Shown here: piece after piece, positions 18,160-26,283 of the stretch
Layout: each line of letters begins with the position of its first letter
Numbering within the stretch: position 1 is the first letter of the stretch
Assembly (NCBI RefSeq): GCF_030285665.1
Contig: NZ_CP127295.1
Span: 8,866,001-8,930,000 of the forward strand
Direction of reading: 5' to 3'
Source: Amycolatopsis mongoliensis
GTDB lineage: Bacteria; Actinomycetota; Actinomycetes; Mycobacteriales; Pseudonocardiaceae
DNA: 64,000 nt
Made by a program: the position numbers and the translations under genes
Notes under the pieces: model-generated
Told to the model about the DNA's origin: nothing
Database searches by the model: none
The model's input: the letters and a program-made list of their open reading frames with translations, nothing else

Positions 18160-19304
18160 TTCCCCTCCTCCACCGCGGTCCAGGTCGCCTGCGCGGCCGC
18201 GCTCTTCTCGACGGCGTCCAGCACGCGCTGCACGCGCAGGCCGTCGTCGAAGCTCGGCGCCGGGTCGGTGCCCGCGCCGATGGCGCCGAGGAAGTCGGCG
18301 ACCTCGTGCGTGAACGTGTGCTCGTAGCCGAGCAGGTGGCCCGGCGGCCACCACGCGCCGACGTACGGGTGCTGCGGCTCGGTGACGAGGATGCGGCGGA
18401 AGCCGGCCTCGGTACCGCTGCCCTCGTACCACTGGAGTTCGTTCATCGACTCGAAGTCGAACGCCAGACTCGCCTTCGACCCGTTGACCTCCAGCCGCAT
18501 CGCGTTCTTGCGGCCCAGCGCGAACCGGGTCGCCTCGAAGCTCGCCACGGCTCCCCCGGAAAGCCGGGCCAGGAACAACGCGGTGTCGTCGACCGTCACC
18601 TCGTCCGTCCCGCCGCCTTCGGACGGCCGCTGCTTCACGAAGGTGTTCGTCAGCGCCGAGACCCCGGTGATCACTTCGCCCGTGACGAACTGGGCGGCGT
18701 CGACGATGTGCGCGCCGAGGTCGCCCAGCGCGCCCGAACCGGCGGACTCCTTGCGCAGCCGCCAGGTCATCGGCGCCCGCGGGTCGGACAGCCAGTCCTG
18801 CAGGTAGACCGACCGCACGTGCCGGATCTCGCCGAGCGCCCCGCTCGCCACCAGGTTCCTGGCGTGGGCGAGCGCGGGCACCCGGCGGTAGTTGAACGCG
18901 ACCATGGCCCGTACCCCGCGTTCACGGGCCCGCCGCGCCGCCTCGGCCATCGCCTCGGCCTCGGCCACCGAATTGGCCAGGGGCTTCTCGCACAGCACGT
19001 GCTTCCCGGCTTCCAGCGCGGCGATCGCGATCTCCGCGTGGCTGTCGCCCGGCGTGCAGATGTCGACCAGGCCGACGTCGTCGCGCACGACCAGCTTCCG
19101 CCAGTCGGTCTCGACGTCGGCCCAGCCGAACCGCTGCGCCGCCGCCTTGGCCCGGGTCTCGTCGCGGCCGGCGAGGACGGCGAGTCTCGGCACCAGCGGT
19201 GGGTCGAAGAACCGGTGCACACTGCGCCACGCGTGGGAGTGCACCGCACCCATGAACGCGTGGCCCACCATCCCGATCCCGATCGTTTCCCGTGCCGGGC
19301 TCAT
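18156..19304 (-). CDS. Gfo/Idh/MocA-family sugar dehydrogenase
   Basis: A 382-aa NAD(P)-dependent oxidoreductase. The N-terminal Rossmann domain shows [38 protein letters not shown] and the hallmark CEKPLA. The C-terminal alpha/beta domain has the catalytic-region [14 protein letters not shown]. It would oxidise a sugar or sugar derivative to a keto form, feeding the coupled isomerase. It starts 29 bp downstream of a strong hairpin that separates it from the ABC importer genes, so its level may be set by read-through. Confidence 0.92.
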   Translation of the reverse strand: MSPARETIGIGMVGHAFMGAVHSHAWRSVHRFFDPPLVPRLAVLAGRDETRAKAAAQRFGWADVETDWRKLVVRDDVGLVDICTPGDSHAEIAIAALEAGKHVLCEKPLANSVAEAEAMAEAARRARERGVRAMVAFNYRRVPALAHARNLVASGALGEIRHVRSVYLQDWLSDPRAPMTWRLRKESAGSGALGDLGAHIVDAAQFVTGEVITGVSALTNTFVKQRPSEGGGTDEVTVDDTALFLARLSGGAVASFEATRFALGRKNAMRLEVNGSKASLAFDFESMNELQWYEGSGTEAGFRRILVTEPQHPYVGAWWPPGHLLGYEHTFTHEVADFLGAIGAGTDPAPSFDDGLRVQRVLDAVEKSAAAQATWTAVEEGK

Positions 19305-19332
19305 ACCCCTCCTTGTGTTCTCGGTGCGGGTG

Positions 19333-19378
19333 GTCGTGAGTGTTCAGGGCGGTTAGAACCGCCCTGAACACTCACGAC
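19333..19378. terminator. Long perfect hairpin between importer and dehydrogenase genes
   Basis: Perfect 22-bp inverted repeat, arms 19333-19354 (beginning GTCGTGAGTGTTCAGGGC) and 19357-19378, with only two bases between. It starts 4 bp past the stop of the substrate-binding protein gene. The extreme symmetry and high stability fit an intrinsic terminator, or a dispersed palindromic element as found in actinomycete intergenic regions. Confidence 0.75.
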
Positions 19379-19382
19379 GGGG

Positions 19383-20438
19383 TCAGGAGTCGAAGCCGAC
19401 GTCGAGGTACTGGTCGACGTTCTCCTTGGTGACGACCGCGGAGTACGTGGTGATCTCGGCCGGGATGTCGTGCTCGGCCAGGTCGCCGATCCCCTTGCCC
19501 TGCCCGAGCAGCCGGGCCAGCGCGATCGCCGTCGAGGCCATCGACGGGCTGTAGAGCACGGTCGCTTTGATCGGCGACGCGTCCGCCTTGATCAGGTTCA
19601 TCATGTTCTTCGAGCCGGCACCGCCGACCATCAGGAACTCCTTGCGGCCCGCGGTGTCGATCGCGGCGTTGACGCCGATGCCCTGGTCGTCGTCGTGGTT
19701 CCAGAGGGCGTCCAGCTTGGGCGCACCCTGGAGCAGGTTCGCCGTCTGCTGCTCACCCGACTCCGACGTGAACTGCGCCGAGACCCGCGGGCCGACCTTG
19801 AACCCGGCCCGCCCCAGCGCGTCCGCGAAGCCCTTGCTGCGTTCCTGGGTCAGGGGCAGCGAGTCGATCCCGGCGACCTCGCCGATGATCGGGTTGGCGA
19901 CGTTCTTCGCCTTCAGCTGCTTGGCGATGTAGTTGCCGGCGTTGACGCCCATGCGGTAGTTGTCGCCGCCGATCCACGTGCGGTACGCCAGCGGGGTGTC
20001 GAAGACGCGGTCCAGGTTGATCACCGGGATCCCCGCGTCCATCGCCTGCTGCCCGACCGAGGTGAGCGCCTTGCCGTCGAACGGCAGGATCACCAGGACG
20101 TCGACCTTGGCGTTGATCAGCGTCTCCACCTGGGAGATCTGCTGGTTGACGTCGTTGGTGCCTTCGGTGGCGTTGAACTTCACCTCGCTGAACTTCTGCG
20201 CCTGCGCCTTGGCGTTCTTGGTGATCGCCGCGATCCAGCCGTGGTCGGCGGCCGGCGCGGAGAAGCCGATGGTGACCGGCTTTCCCGGCTGGGCGTTGGT
20301 GCCGGCGTTCGCGACCGGCGCGTTCGACTCGGAGTTCGCCGGCGTGTTCGACGTGCAGCCGGCCAGCAGCGCGCCGGCGCCGACGGCGGCCCCGCCCAGC
20401 AGGAACCCCCGGCGGCCGAGGAAGGGTTGTTCGGCCAT
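19383..20438 (-). CDS. Sugar ABC transporter substrate-binding lipoprotein (RbsB type)
   Basis: A 351-aa exported lipoprotein with a twin-arginine type signal and lipobox (GRRGFLLGGAAVGAGALLAG followed by Cys). The rest is a two-lobe type I periplasmic-binding fold (VTIGFSAPAADHGWIAAITK, LVILPFDGKALTSVGQQAM, DALWNHDDDQGIGVNAAID) as in ribose/galactofuranose/inositol binders. ATG 20438 is chosen over 20450 because GGAGGT, 4 bp before it, is the ribosome binding site and would otherwise be coding. It lies 21 bp after the permease gene and delivers sugar to it. Confidence 0.93.
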   Translation of the reverse strand: MAEQPFLGRRGFLLGGAAVGAGALLAGCTSNTPANSESNAPVANAGTNAQPGKPVTIGFSAPAADHGWIAAITKNAKAQAQKFSEVKFNATEGTNDVNQQISQVETLINAKVDVLVILPFDGKALTSVGQQAMDAGIPVINLDRVFDTPLAYRTWIGGDNYRMGVNAGNYIAKQLKAKNVANPIIGEVAGIDSLPLTQERSKGFADALGRAGFKVGPRVSAQFTSESGEQQTANLLQGAPKLDALWNHDDDQGIGVNAAIDTAGRKEFLMVGGAGSKNMMNLIKADASPIKATVLYSPSMASTAIALARLLGQGKGIGDLAEHDIPAEITTYSAVVTKENVDQYLDVGFDS

Positions 20439-20459
20439 GGTGACCTCCATCGGTGGTGA

Positions 20460-21458
20460 CTAAGGACTTGTCCTGGCTTTCCTGGCCCGGAACTGCAAGA
20501 GCACGGCGAGCACGATGATCACGCCCTTGGCGATGTTCTGGATGTCGGTGTCCAGGTTGTTGAGCGTGAAGAGGTTGGACAGCACCGTGAAGATCAGCAC
20601 GCCGATCAGGGTGCCGATCAGCGAACCGCGGCCGCCGGTGAGCAGCGTGCCGCCGATGACCACCGCCGCGATCGCGTCGAGCTCGTAGAACATGCCGTTG
20701 GTCGACGCGCCCGCCGTCGTCCGCGCGACGACCATGAGCGCGGCGATCCCGCAGCACAGGCCGGCCACGCCGTAGACGAGCGCGAGGTGGCGCTTGACGT
20801 TGATCCCGGCCAGCCGCGACGCCTCGATGTTGCCGCCGACCGCGTAGGTCCGGCGGCCGAAGGTGGTGCGGTTGAGCACGACCCAGCCGACCGCGAACAC
20901 CAGCGCGAAGAGCCAGATCAGCACCGGGATGCCGAGCAGGTCGCCGCGGAAGAAGGCGAGGAAGTCCTGGTCGGCGACGACCTGCGTGCGGCGGCCGCTG
21001 ATCCGCTCGGCGAGCCCGCGCGCCGAGACGTACATCGCCAGCGTCGCGATGAACGGCACGACCTTGCCGTAGGCCACGAGCACGCCGTTGACCAGCCCGC
21101 AGCCGAGGCCGACCGCCAGTCCGCAGAGGACCATCACCCACGGCCCGTAGGACTGGGTGGCCAGGGTGGTGAGCCAGACGCCGGCCAGGCCGACCATCGA
21201 GCCGACGGAAAGGTCGATGCCGCCGCTGATGATCACGAACGTCATCCCGACGCTGACCACGCCGATGGCCGCGGCCAGCCGCAGGATCGTGGAGATGTTG
21301 CTTTCGGTGAAGAACAGCTCGGGCCGGGTGAACTGGCCGACCAGGCAGAGCACGACGAGCACCCCGGCCAGGCCGAGCAGGCGCGGGTCGGCCCGGAAGG
21401 AGAACCGCTTCCGTTCGACGGGAAGCGCTTCCTGTGGCGGTGCTTGGGTTTCGGTCAT
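20460..21458 (-). CDS. Sugar ABC transporter permease (RbsC type)
   Basis: A 332-aa membrane protein with about nine hydrophobic segments and signature stretches of the ribose-type permease family: IISGGIDLSVGSMVGLAGV, VVPFIATLAMYVSARG, GIPVLIWLFALVF, and VVIGGTLLTGGRGSLIGTLI. It forms the channel for the sugar importer with the ATPase and binding protein. Start and upstream stop overlap (ATGA, 21455-21458), coupling it to the ATPase. A short soluble N-terminus of ~25 residues precedes the first membrane segment. Confidence 0.94.
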   Translation of the reverse strand: MTETQAPPQEALPVERKRFSFRADPRLLGLAGVLVVLCLVGQFTRPELFFTESNISTILRLAAAIGVVSVGMTFVIISGGIDLSVGSMVGLAGVWLTTLATQSYGPWVMVLCGLAVGLGCGLVNGVLVAYGKVVPFIATLAMYVSARGLAERISGRRTQVVADQDFLAFFRGDLLGIPVLIWLFALVFAVGWVVLNRTTFGRRTYAVGGNIEASRLAGINVKRHLALVYGVAGLCCGIAALMVVARTTAGASTNGMFYELDAIAAVVIGGTLLTGGRGSLIGTLIGVLIFTVLSNLFTLNNLDTDIQNIAKGVIIVLAVLLQFRARKARTSP

Positions 21459-22957
21459 GCCGCGCTCCCCTCGAGAATCACGTCGAGCACCTCGGCCTCG
21501 GTCAGCCCGGCCGACGGCCGGTCGGCGAGGACGCGGCCCTCGCGCAGCACCAGCACCCGGTCGGACAGCCCCAGCACCTCGGGGATCTCGCTGGACACCA
21601 GCACGATCGCCACGCCGCTCGCGGCCAGCTCGTCGATCAGCCGGTACAGCTCGGCGCGGGCGCCGACGTCGACGCCGCGCGTCGGCTCGTCCAGCAGCAG
21701 CACGCGGCAGCCGCGGACCAGCCACCGCGCGAGCACCGCCTTCTGCTGGTTGCCGCCGGACAGCGTGCGGACGATCCGCCGCGGGTCGGCGGGCCGCAGG
21801 TCGAGGCGCCGCAGGCTCGCGCCCGCGTCGTCCAGCTCCTTCGCGCGCTCGGTGAACCCGAACTTCGCGTACCGGCCGAGACTGGCCAGCGTCACGTTGT
21901 GGGCCACCGACAGGTCCAGCAGGAGGCCCTGGCTCTTGCGTTCCTCCGGGGCCAGCCCGATCCCCGCCTTGACGGCGGCGAGGACGCTGCCGGGGCGGAG
22001 CGGTTTCCCCTGCGCCGTCACCGTTCCGCTGTCGGCGCGCCGGGCACCGAAGATCGTCTCCAGCAGCTCGCTGCGGCCGGAGCCGACCAGCCCGGCGATC
22101 CCGACGACCTCCCCGGCGTGGACGGTGAAGCTCACGTCCTCGAACTCGCCGGCCCGGGACAGGCCGTCGACCTCGAGCGCCAGGGAGGTCCGGTCCGCGT
22201 GCCCGTCGTGCCGGGGGCCGAAGACCGTCTCGACCTTGCGCCCGGCCATCAGCGCGACGAGGTCCGCGGTCGGCGTGGTGCGGGCGTCGAGCCCGATGCC
22301 GACGGTGCGGCCGTCCTTGAGCACGGTCACCCGGTGCCCGATCCGGCGCAGCTCCTCGAGCCGGTGCGAGATGTAGACGACCGCGACGCCGTCGGCGGTC
22401 AGCTCGCCGACGATGCGGAAGAGGTTGTCGACCTCGTCGCCGGCCAGCGCGGCGGTGGGCTCGTCCATCACGAGCAGCCGGGCGTCGTGGGCCAGCGCGC
22501 GGGCCATCGACACCAGCTGCTGCCCCGCCGCGGACAGCTTGCCGACCTCGTGCCACGGCCGGATGCCGGGGTGCCCCAGCCGGGCCATCAGCCGCGCGGC
22601 TTCGTCGCGGGCCTGCGAGATCCGCGTGAACCCGAGCCGGGCGCGTTCGTGGCCGAGAAAGATGTTGTCCGCCACCGAAAGCCCGGGTACCAGGTCGAGC
22701 TCCTGGTACATGGTGGCGATGCCGAGGCGCAGCGCGTCGACCGGCGAGCCGAGCGAGACCGGCTCGCCCTGCCAGGTGATCTCGCCCCCGTCCGGCCGGT
22801 GCGCCCCGGACAGGACCTTGATCAGCGTCGACTTCCCCGCGCCGTTCTGCCCGAGCAGGCAGTGCACCTCGCCCGGTTCGACGTCGAGGTCGACCCCGTC
22901 GAGCGCGCGCACCCCCGGGAAGCTCTTCACGATCCCGCGAACGGAAAGCAGGCTCAT
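21455..22957 (-). CDS. Sugar ABC transporter ATP-binding protein with two NBDs (RbsA type)
   Basis: A 500-aa tandem ATPase, the standard RbsA/MglA length. NBD1 has Walker A GQNGAGKST (~37-45), signature LSAAGQQLVSMARAL and Walker B LLVMDEPTAAL. NBD2 has the usual degenerate P-loop GLVGSGRSELL, signature LSGGNQQKAVLARWL and Walker B LLLDEPTRGVDVGA. It powers uptake with the permease and binding protein. The start overlaps the stop of the ROK regulator by 4 bp (ATGA). Confidence 0.95.
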   Translation of the reverse strand: MSLLSVRGIVKSFPGVRALDGVDLDVEPGEVHCLLGQNGAGKSTLIKVLSGAHRPDGGEITWQGEPVSLGSPVDALRLGIATMYQELDLVPGLSVADNIFLGHERARLGFTRISQARDEAARLMARLGHPGIRPWHEVGKLSAAGQQLVSMARALAHDARLLVMDEPTAALAGDEVDNLFRIVGELTADGVAVVYISHRLEELRRIGHRVTVLKDGRTVGIGLDARTTPTADLVALMAGRKVETVFGPRHDGHADRTSLALEVDGLSRAGEFEDVSFTVHAGEVVGIAGLVGSGRSELLETIFGARRADSGTVTAQGKPLRPGSVLAAVKAGIGLAPEERKSQGLLLDLSVAHNVTLASLGRYAKFGFTERAKELDDAGASLRRLDLRPADPRRIVRTLSGGNQQKAVLARWLVRGCRVLLLDEPTRGVDVGARAELYRLIDELAASGVAIVLVSSEIPEVLGLSDRVLVLREGRVLADRPSAGLTEAEVLDVILEGSAA

Positions 22958-24156
22958 ACCGAGGCCTCCTCGGTGCCGGGGGCGAGCGTGGGGTCGGCGA
23001 AGAGCCGTTCCGCCGCCAGGTGGGCAGCGCCGCGCAGCGGGGCCCGGAGGCCGAGCTCCGAGGGCACCACCCGGGCGTGCAGTCCCGACTGGGCATGCGC
23101 GGCGAGCTCGACGCGGACCGGTTCCACCAGCCACTCCCCGAGCTCCGCGAAGTAGCCGCCGAGGACGACGACGTCCGGGTCGAGCACATCGACCACAGTG
23201 GACAGTGCGATCCCGAGCGCGACGCCGAGCTCGTGCACCGCCGTGGCCGCGCGCTGGTCGCCGCGCCGGACGCGGTGCTTCAGCAGCGTCACCCGGCCTT
23301 CGACGCCGAGGGCGGGGTCGTGCAGGGGGTCACCGGGTGCCGCGGCCGCGCGCAGGAGCGCGGCCAGGTTCGCCTTCGTCTCCAGGCAGCCCGTCCGGCC
23401 GCAGGTGCACCGCGCGCCGGACGGGTCGACGGCGATGTGCCCGGCCTCGCCCGCGAAGCCGCGCGCACCGCGCAGGATCACGCCGCCGGAGACGAATCCG
23501 CCGCCGACGGCCGGGCCGCCGCCGAGGTAGAACAGTTCGCTCCCGACGCCGGCGGCCGACTCGGCGAGCGCGCCGAGGTTGGCGTCGTTGTCCACGGCGA
23601 CCGCGTCGACCGGCAGGTTCAGACGGGCCGCCATCAGGCCGGCGATCTCCGCGTCGCGCCAGCGCAGGGCCGGGGCCAGCCGCAGCACGGCGGCGGCCGA
23701 GTCGACCAGCCCGGGCACCGCGATCGCGACGCCGACAGGTGGGCCGGGCAGCACCCGGTGGGCGAGGCGGGCGAGTTCGTCCATGCCGCACTGCAACCCG
23801 GCCGCGGCGACGTCGACGGTCTCCGCGTGCTCGGCCAGGACGCGCCCGGACAGGTCGGTGACCACGGCGGACAGCCGGTCCGCCTCGATGCTCAGAGCCA
23901 GTGCGAACGCGTCTTCGCCGTCCAGTTCGACCAGCCGGCTCGGTCGGCCGTTGCCGGGGAGGACACCGGCGGGCCGGACCAGGCCCCGCTCCGCGAGTTC
24001 GGCGAGCAGTCCGGGAACTGCGGACTTCGCGACCCCGCAGCGTGCGGCCAGCTGCGTGCGGGAGAGAGGGCCCGTGCGCAGCGCCCGCAGGACCGCGGCC
24101 AGGTTCGCCGTACGCGGGCTCACCGGATCGGCTCGCCTGGTACCGGTAACGGCCAC
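22954..24156 (-). CDS. ROK-family transcriptional regulator of the sugar cluster
   Basis: A 400-aa NagC/XylR-type protein starting at GTG 24156, preceded by GAGGG. An N-terminal winged helix (LSRTQLAARCGVAKSAVPGLLAELAERGLV, ~30-62) precedes a ROK sugar-kinase-like domain with AIAVPGLVDS, AVDNDANLGALAE, the GEAGHIAVDP motif and the zinc motif CTCGRTGCLE. It binds a sugar or sugar phosphate and probably represses its own operon. It is the first gene of regulator-ATPase-permease-binding protein, all with overlaps or short gaps, and is preceded by repeated AAGTCCGC boxes. Confidence 0.92.
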   Translation of the reverse strand: MAVTGTRRADPVSPRTANLAAVLRALRTGPLSRTQLAARCGVAKSAVPGLLAELAERGLVRPAGVLPGNGRPSRLVELDGEDAFALALSIEADRLSAVVTDLSGRVLAEHAETVDVAAAGLQCGMDELARLAHRVLPGPPVGVAIAVPGLVDSAAAVLRLAPALRWRDAEIAGLMAARLNLPVDAVAVDNDANLGALAESAAGVGSELFYLGGGPAVGGGFVSGGVILRGARGFAGEAGHIAVDPSGARCTCGRTGCLETKANLAALLRAAAAPGDPLHDPALGVEGRVTLLKHRVRRGDQRAATAVHELGVALGIALSTVVDVLDPDVVVLGGYFAELGEWLVEPVRVELAAHAQSGLHARVVPSELGLRAPLRGAAHLAAERLFADPTLAPGTEEASV

Positions 24157-24184
24157 GTTGCCCTCACAAGTGCTGCGTACTGAA

Positions 24185-24323
24185 CGGACTTTGTCACGCA
24201 GGATGCGAAAGTAGGGTGACGGCCATCACCCGTCAAGGTGAAGACGGCGTGTTAAGTCCGCTTTTCACCCGGATAGACGCGGCAAGTCGGGCGGACTTTC
24301 GATTCGAGAGTGCAAAAGTCTGC
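24185..24323. promoter_or_regulatory. Candidate ROK operator boxes upstream of the sugar importer operon
   Basis: Four related octamers in the 196-bp leader: CGGACTTT (24185-24192), AAGTCCGC (24254-24261), GCGGACTT (24291-24298) and AAGTCTGC (24316-24323). Pairs 2/3 and 3/4 are inverted repeats. They lie just upstream of the ROK gene start. Binding by that regulator is inferred from position and symmetry; no clear -35/-10 pair is visible. Confidence 0.5.
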
Positions 24324-24352
24324 CTGGTTTGAGCGCTACTGCGGAGGCCCGT

Positions 24353-25555
24353 TCAGCTGCTGAGCGTGAAAGCCCGGTCGGTCGCCGACCACGCCGCACC
24401 GATCACACCCGCCGTGTCACCGAGCTCGGACAGCACGATCGGGAGGTTCCCCGTCGCCAGCGGCAGCGAACGCCGGTACACCGCGCTGCGCAGCTCGGCG
24501 AGCAGCTGGTGACCGAGCTGCGCCACGCCGCCGCCGATCACCACCATCCCCGGGTTGATGAACGAAACCAGCGACGCGACGACCTGGCCGAGCCGGCGCC
24601 CGCCGTCCCGGATGAGGTTGACCGCGCCGAAGTCGCCCGCCGCGGCGGCTCGGCCGACGTCGCGGGCGGTGACCACGCCGCGTTCGGCGGCCACCTCGGC
24701 GAGGTGGGCCGACCGGCCGCTGCGCGCCAGGGCCAGCCCGTCGCGGGCCAGCGCGGCCCCGCCGAAGTAGGCCTCCAGGCAGCCGACCTCACCGCAGGCG
24801 CAGGTCGGGCCGAAGTCGTCGAGCCGGATGTGCCCGATGTCGCCCGCCGTGCCGGCGACCCCGCGGTACACCTTGCCGCCGAGCACGATCCCGCAGCCGA
24901 TCCCGGTGCCGATCTTGACGAACATCAGGTCGTCGGTCGACCGCGCGACCCCGGCGTGCCGCTCCCCGAGCGCCATCGCGTTGACGTCGTTGTCCACCGC
25001 CACCGGGCAGCCCCAGAGGCCGCCGAGGTGGTCCCGCACGTTGAACCGGTCCCAGCCGGGCATGATCGGCGGCGCGACCGCCATCCCCTCGGCGAAGCTG
25101 ACCGGCCCCGGCAGCCCGATGCCCGCCGCGACCAGCCTGCCGGGTGCCTCGTCCCGCACCTTCGCCGCGAGCTCGGCGACCCGCCGCAGCACCGGGTGCG
25201 GCCCCTGCCGGACGTCGCAGTCCTCGACGGCGTGCGCGAGCACCTCGCACGAAGCGTCGGTGACCGCCACGCCGACCGACGTCGCGCCGACGTCCACCGC
25301 GAGCACCCGGAGCTCGCCCGCGAGCCGGACCAGCGTCGACCGCCGCCCGCCCCGGCTGGCCGAGGGCCCGGCGGTCTCGACGAGCCCGACCTCACCGAGC
25401 CGGGCCACTTCGGCCCCGACCCGGGCGCGCGGCAGCTCGAGCCGCTCCCCCAGCTCGACCCGCGACATCGGGCCCTCGTCCCGGAGCAGGGTGAGCAGCC
25501 GGGTCTGGTGCCGGGTTTCGACCATCGAGTGCTCCGTGCCGGATGCCGCGCTCAT
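24353..25555 (-). CDS. Second ROK-family regulator
   Basis: A 400-aa ROK protein: winged helix near 15-60 (TRLLTLLRDEGPMSRVELGE) and ROK domain with VLAVDVGATSVGVAVTD, AAGIGLPGPV, AVDNDVNAMALGE, GTGIGCGIV, GTAGDIGHIRLD and the zinc motif CACGEVGCLE. The DVGATS and GTGIGCG phosphate-binding stretches are well kept, so residual kinase activity is possible. ATG 25555 or ATG 25525 (MVETRHQTRL) could start it. It lies upstream of, and codirectional with, the first ROK operon, with ~195 bp of regulatory DNA between; its target is not evident. Confidence 0.88.
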   Translation of the reverse strand: MSAASGTEHSMVETRHQTRLLTLLRDEGPMSRVELGERLELPRARVGAEVARLGEVGLVETAGPSASRGGRRSTLVRLAGELRVLAVDVGATSVGVAVTDASCEVLAHAVEDCDVRQGPHPVLRRVAELAAKVRDEAPGRLVAAGIGLPGPVSFAEGMAVAPPIMPGWDRFNVRDHLGGLWGCPVAVDNDVNAMALGERHAGVARSTDDLMFVKIGTGIGCGIVLGGKVYRGVAGTAGDIGHIRLDDFGPTCACGEVGCLEAYFGGAALARDGLALARSGRSAHLAEVAAERGVVTARDVGRAAAAGDFGAVNLIRDGGRRLGQVVASLVSFINPGMVVIGGGVAQLGHQLLAELRSAVYRRSLPLATGNLPIVLSELGDTAGVIGAAWSATDRAFTLSS

Positions 25556-25648
25556 TCGCCTCAGCCTACTGCGTCGGCGGCCCGCTCCCGGCCGGACGCC
25601 GGGCCGGTCCCGAGTGGACGGAGACGCCGCGCGGCGGGCTTCCGGCCG

Positions 25649-26254
25649 TCACACCGGCCAGTGGACCACGTCCGGGTACTCGTGGAACTGCCGCAGGTGC
25701 CGCTCTTCCGTGCGGCCCTGCAGCGGGAACTTGAACCGCGAGCCGTCCGGCCAGGTCAGCGTGCGCTTGCGGAAACTGACCTCCGGGGCGCCGGCGCCCC
25801 GGGCCTCCCAGAGGACCCGCGGTTCGGGGGCATCGGCCGGATCCCCGTACGTCGGCCCGGTCTCCACCAGCGCGACCGACGTCGGCGAGCACACGAGCCA
25901 CGGGCCCTTCGCCCGCCGGAGCCGGTCGAGCGGCTCGAGGACCTGGGCGTCCGCCGGGCCGGTCACCTGGGCCTCGCGCTCGGCCTTGCCGCCGCCGCTG
26001 CCCGCCGCGCTCGCCAGGTACGCGACGTACCCCACCGCCGCGGCGATCCCGCGCACGACGTTCCCGAACGCCCGCAGCACGGGCCGCGAGCCCTCGACCG
26101 TGCCGTCCGGACGGCGGCCGGGGACGGCGAACCGGAGGTCCGGGTCGCCCAGCCGCAGCACGATCACCGGTTCCCGCCAGTGCTCGCGCATGACCGCCTC
26201 CACGCGCTCCCGGAACCCGGGGCGCACGAGTGCGGCGTCCTTCGCGGACTCCAT
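25649..26254 (-). CDS. Conserved-looking protein of the type VII-associated operon, unknown function
   Basis: A 201-aa protein with no domain I recognise. It has a basic N-terminal region (FRERVEAVMREHWREPVIVLRLG), one hydrophobic stretch (GIAAAVGYVAYLASAAG, ~75-92) that could be a single membrane segment, and a beta-rich C-terminal half (GPWLVCSPTSVALVETG, RVLWEARG, RFKFPLQGRTEERHLRQF). ATG 26254 follows the helical protein's stop by about 30 bp. It is the last gene of YbaB - WXG100-like - helical protein - this protein, so a role in secretion of those proteins is the best guess. Confidence 0.75.
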   Translation of the reverse strand: MESAKDAALVRPGFRERVEAVMREHWREPVIVLRLGDPDLRFAVPGRRPDGTVEGSRPVLRAFGNVVRGIAAAVGYVAYLASAAGSGGGKAEREAQVTGPADAQVLEPLDRLRRAKGPWLVCSPTSVALVETGPTYGDPADAPEPRVLWEARGAGAPEVSFRKRTLTWPDGSRFKFPLQGRTEERHLRQFHEYPDVVHWPV

Positions 26255-26283
26255 GCGGTCGCCGAACTCGACGGCCTTCCGCG

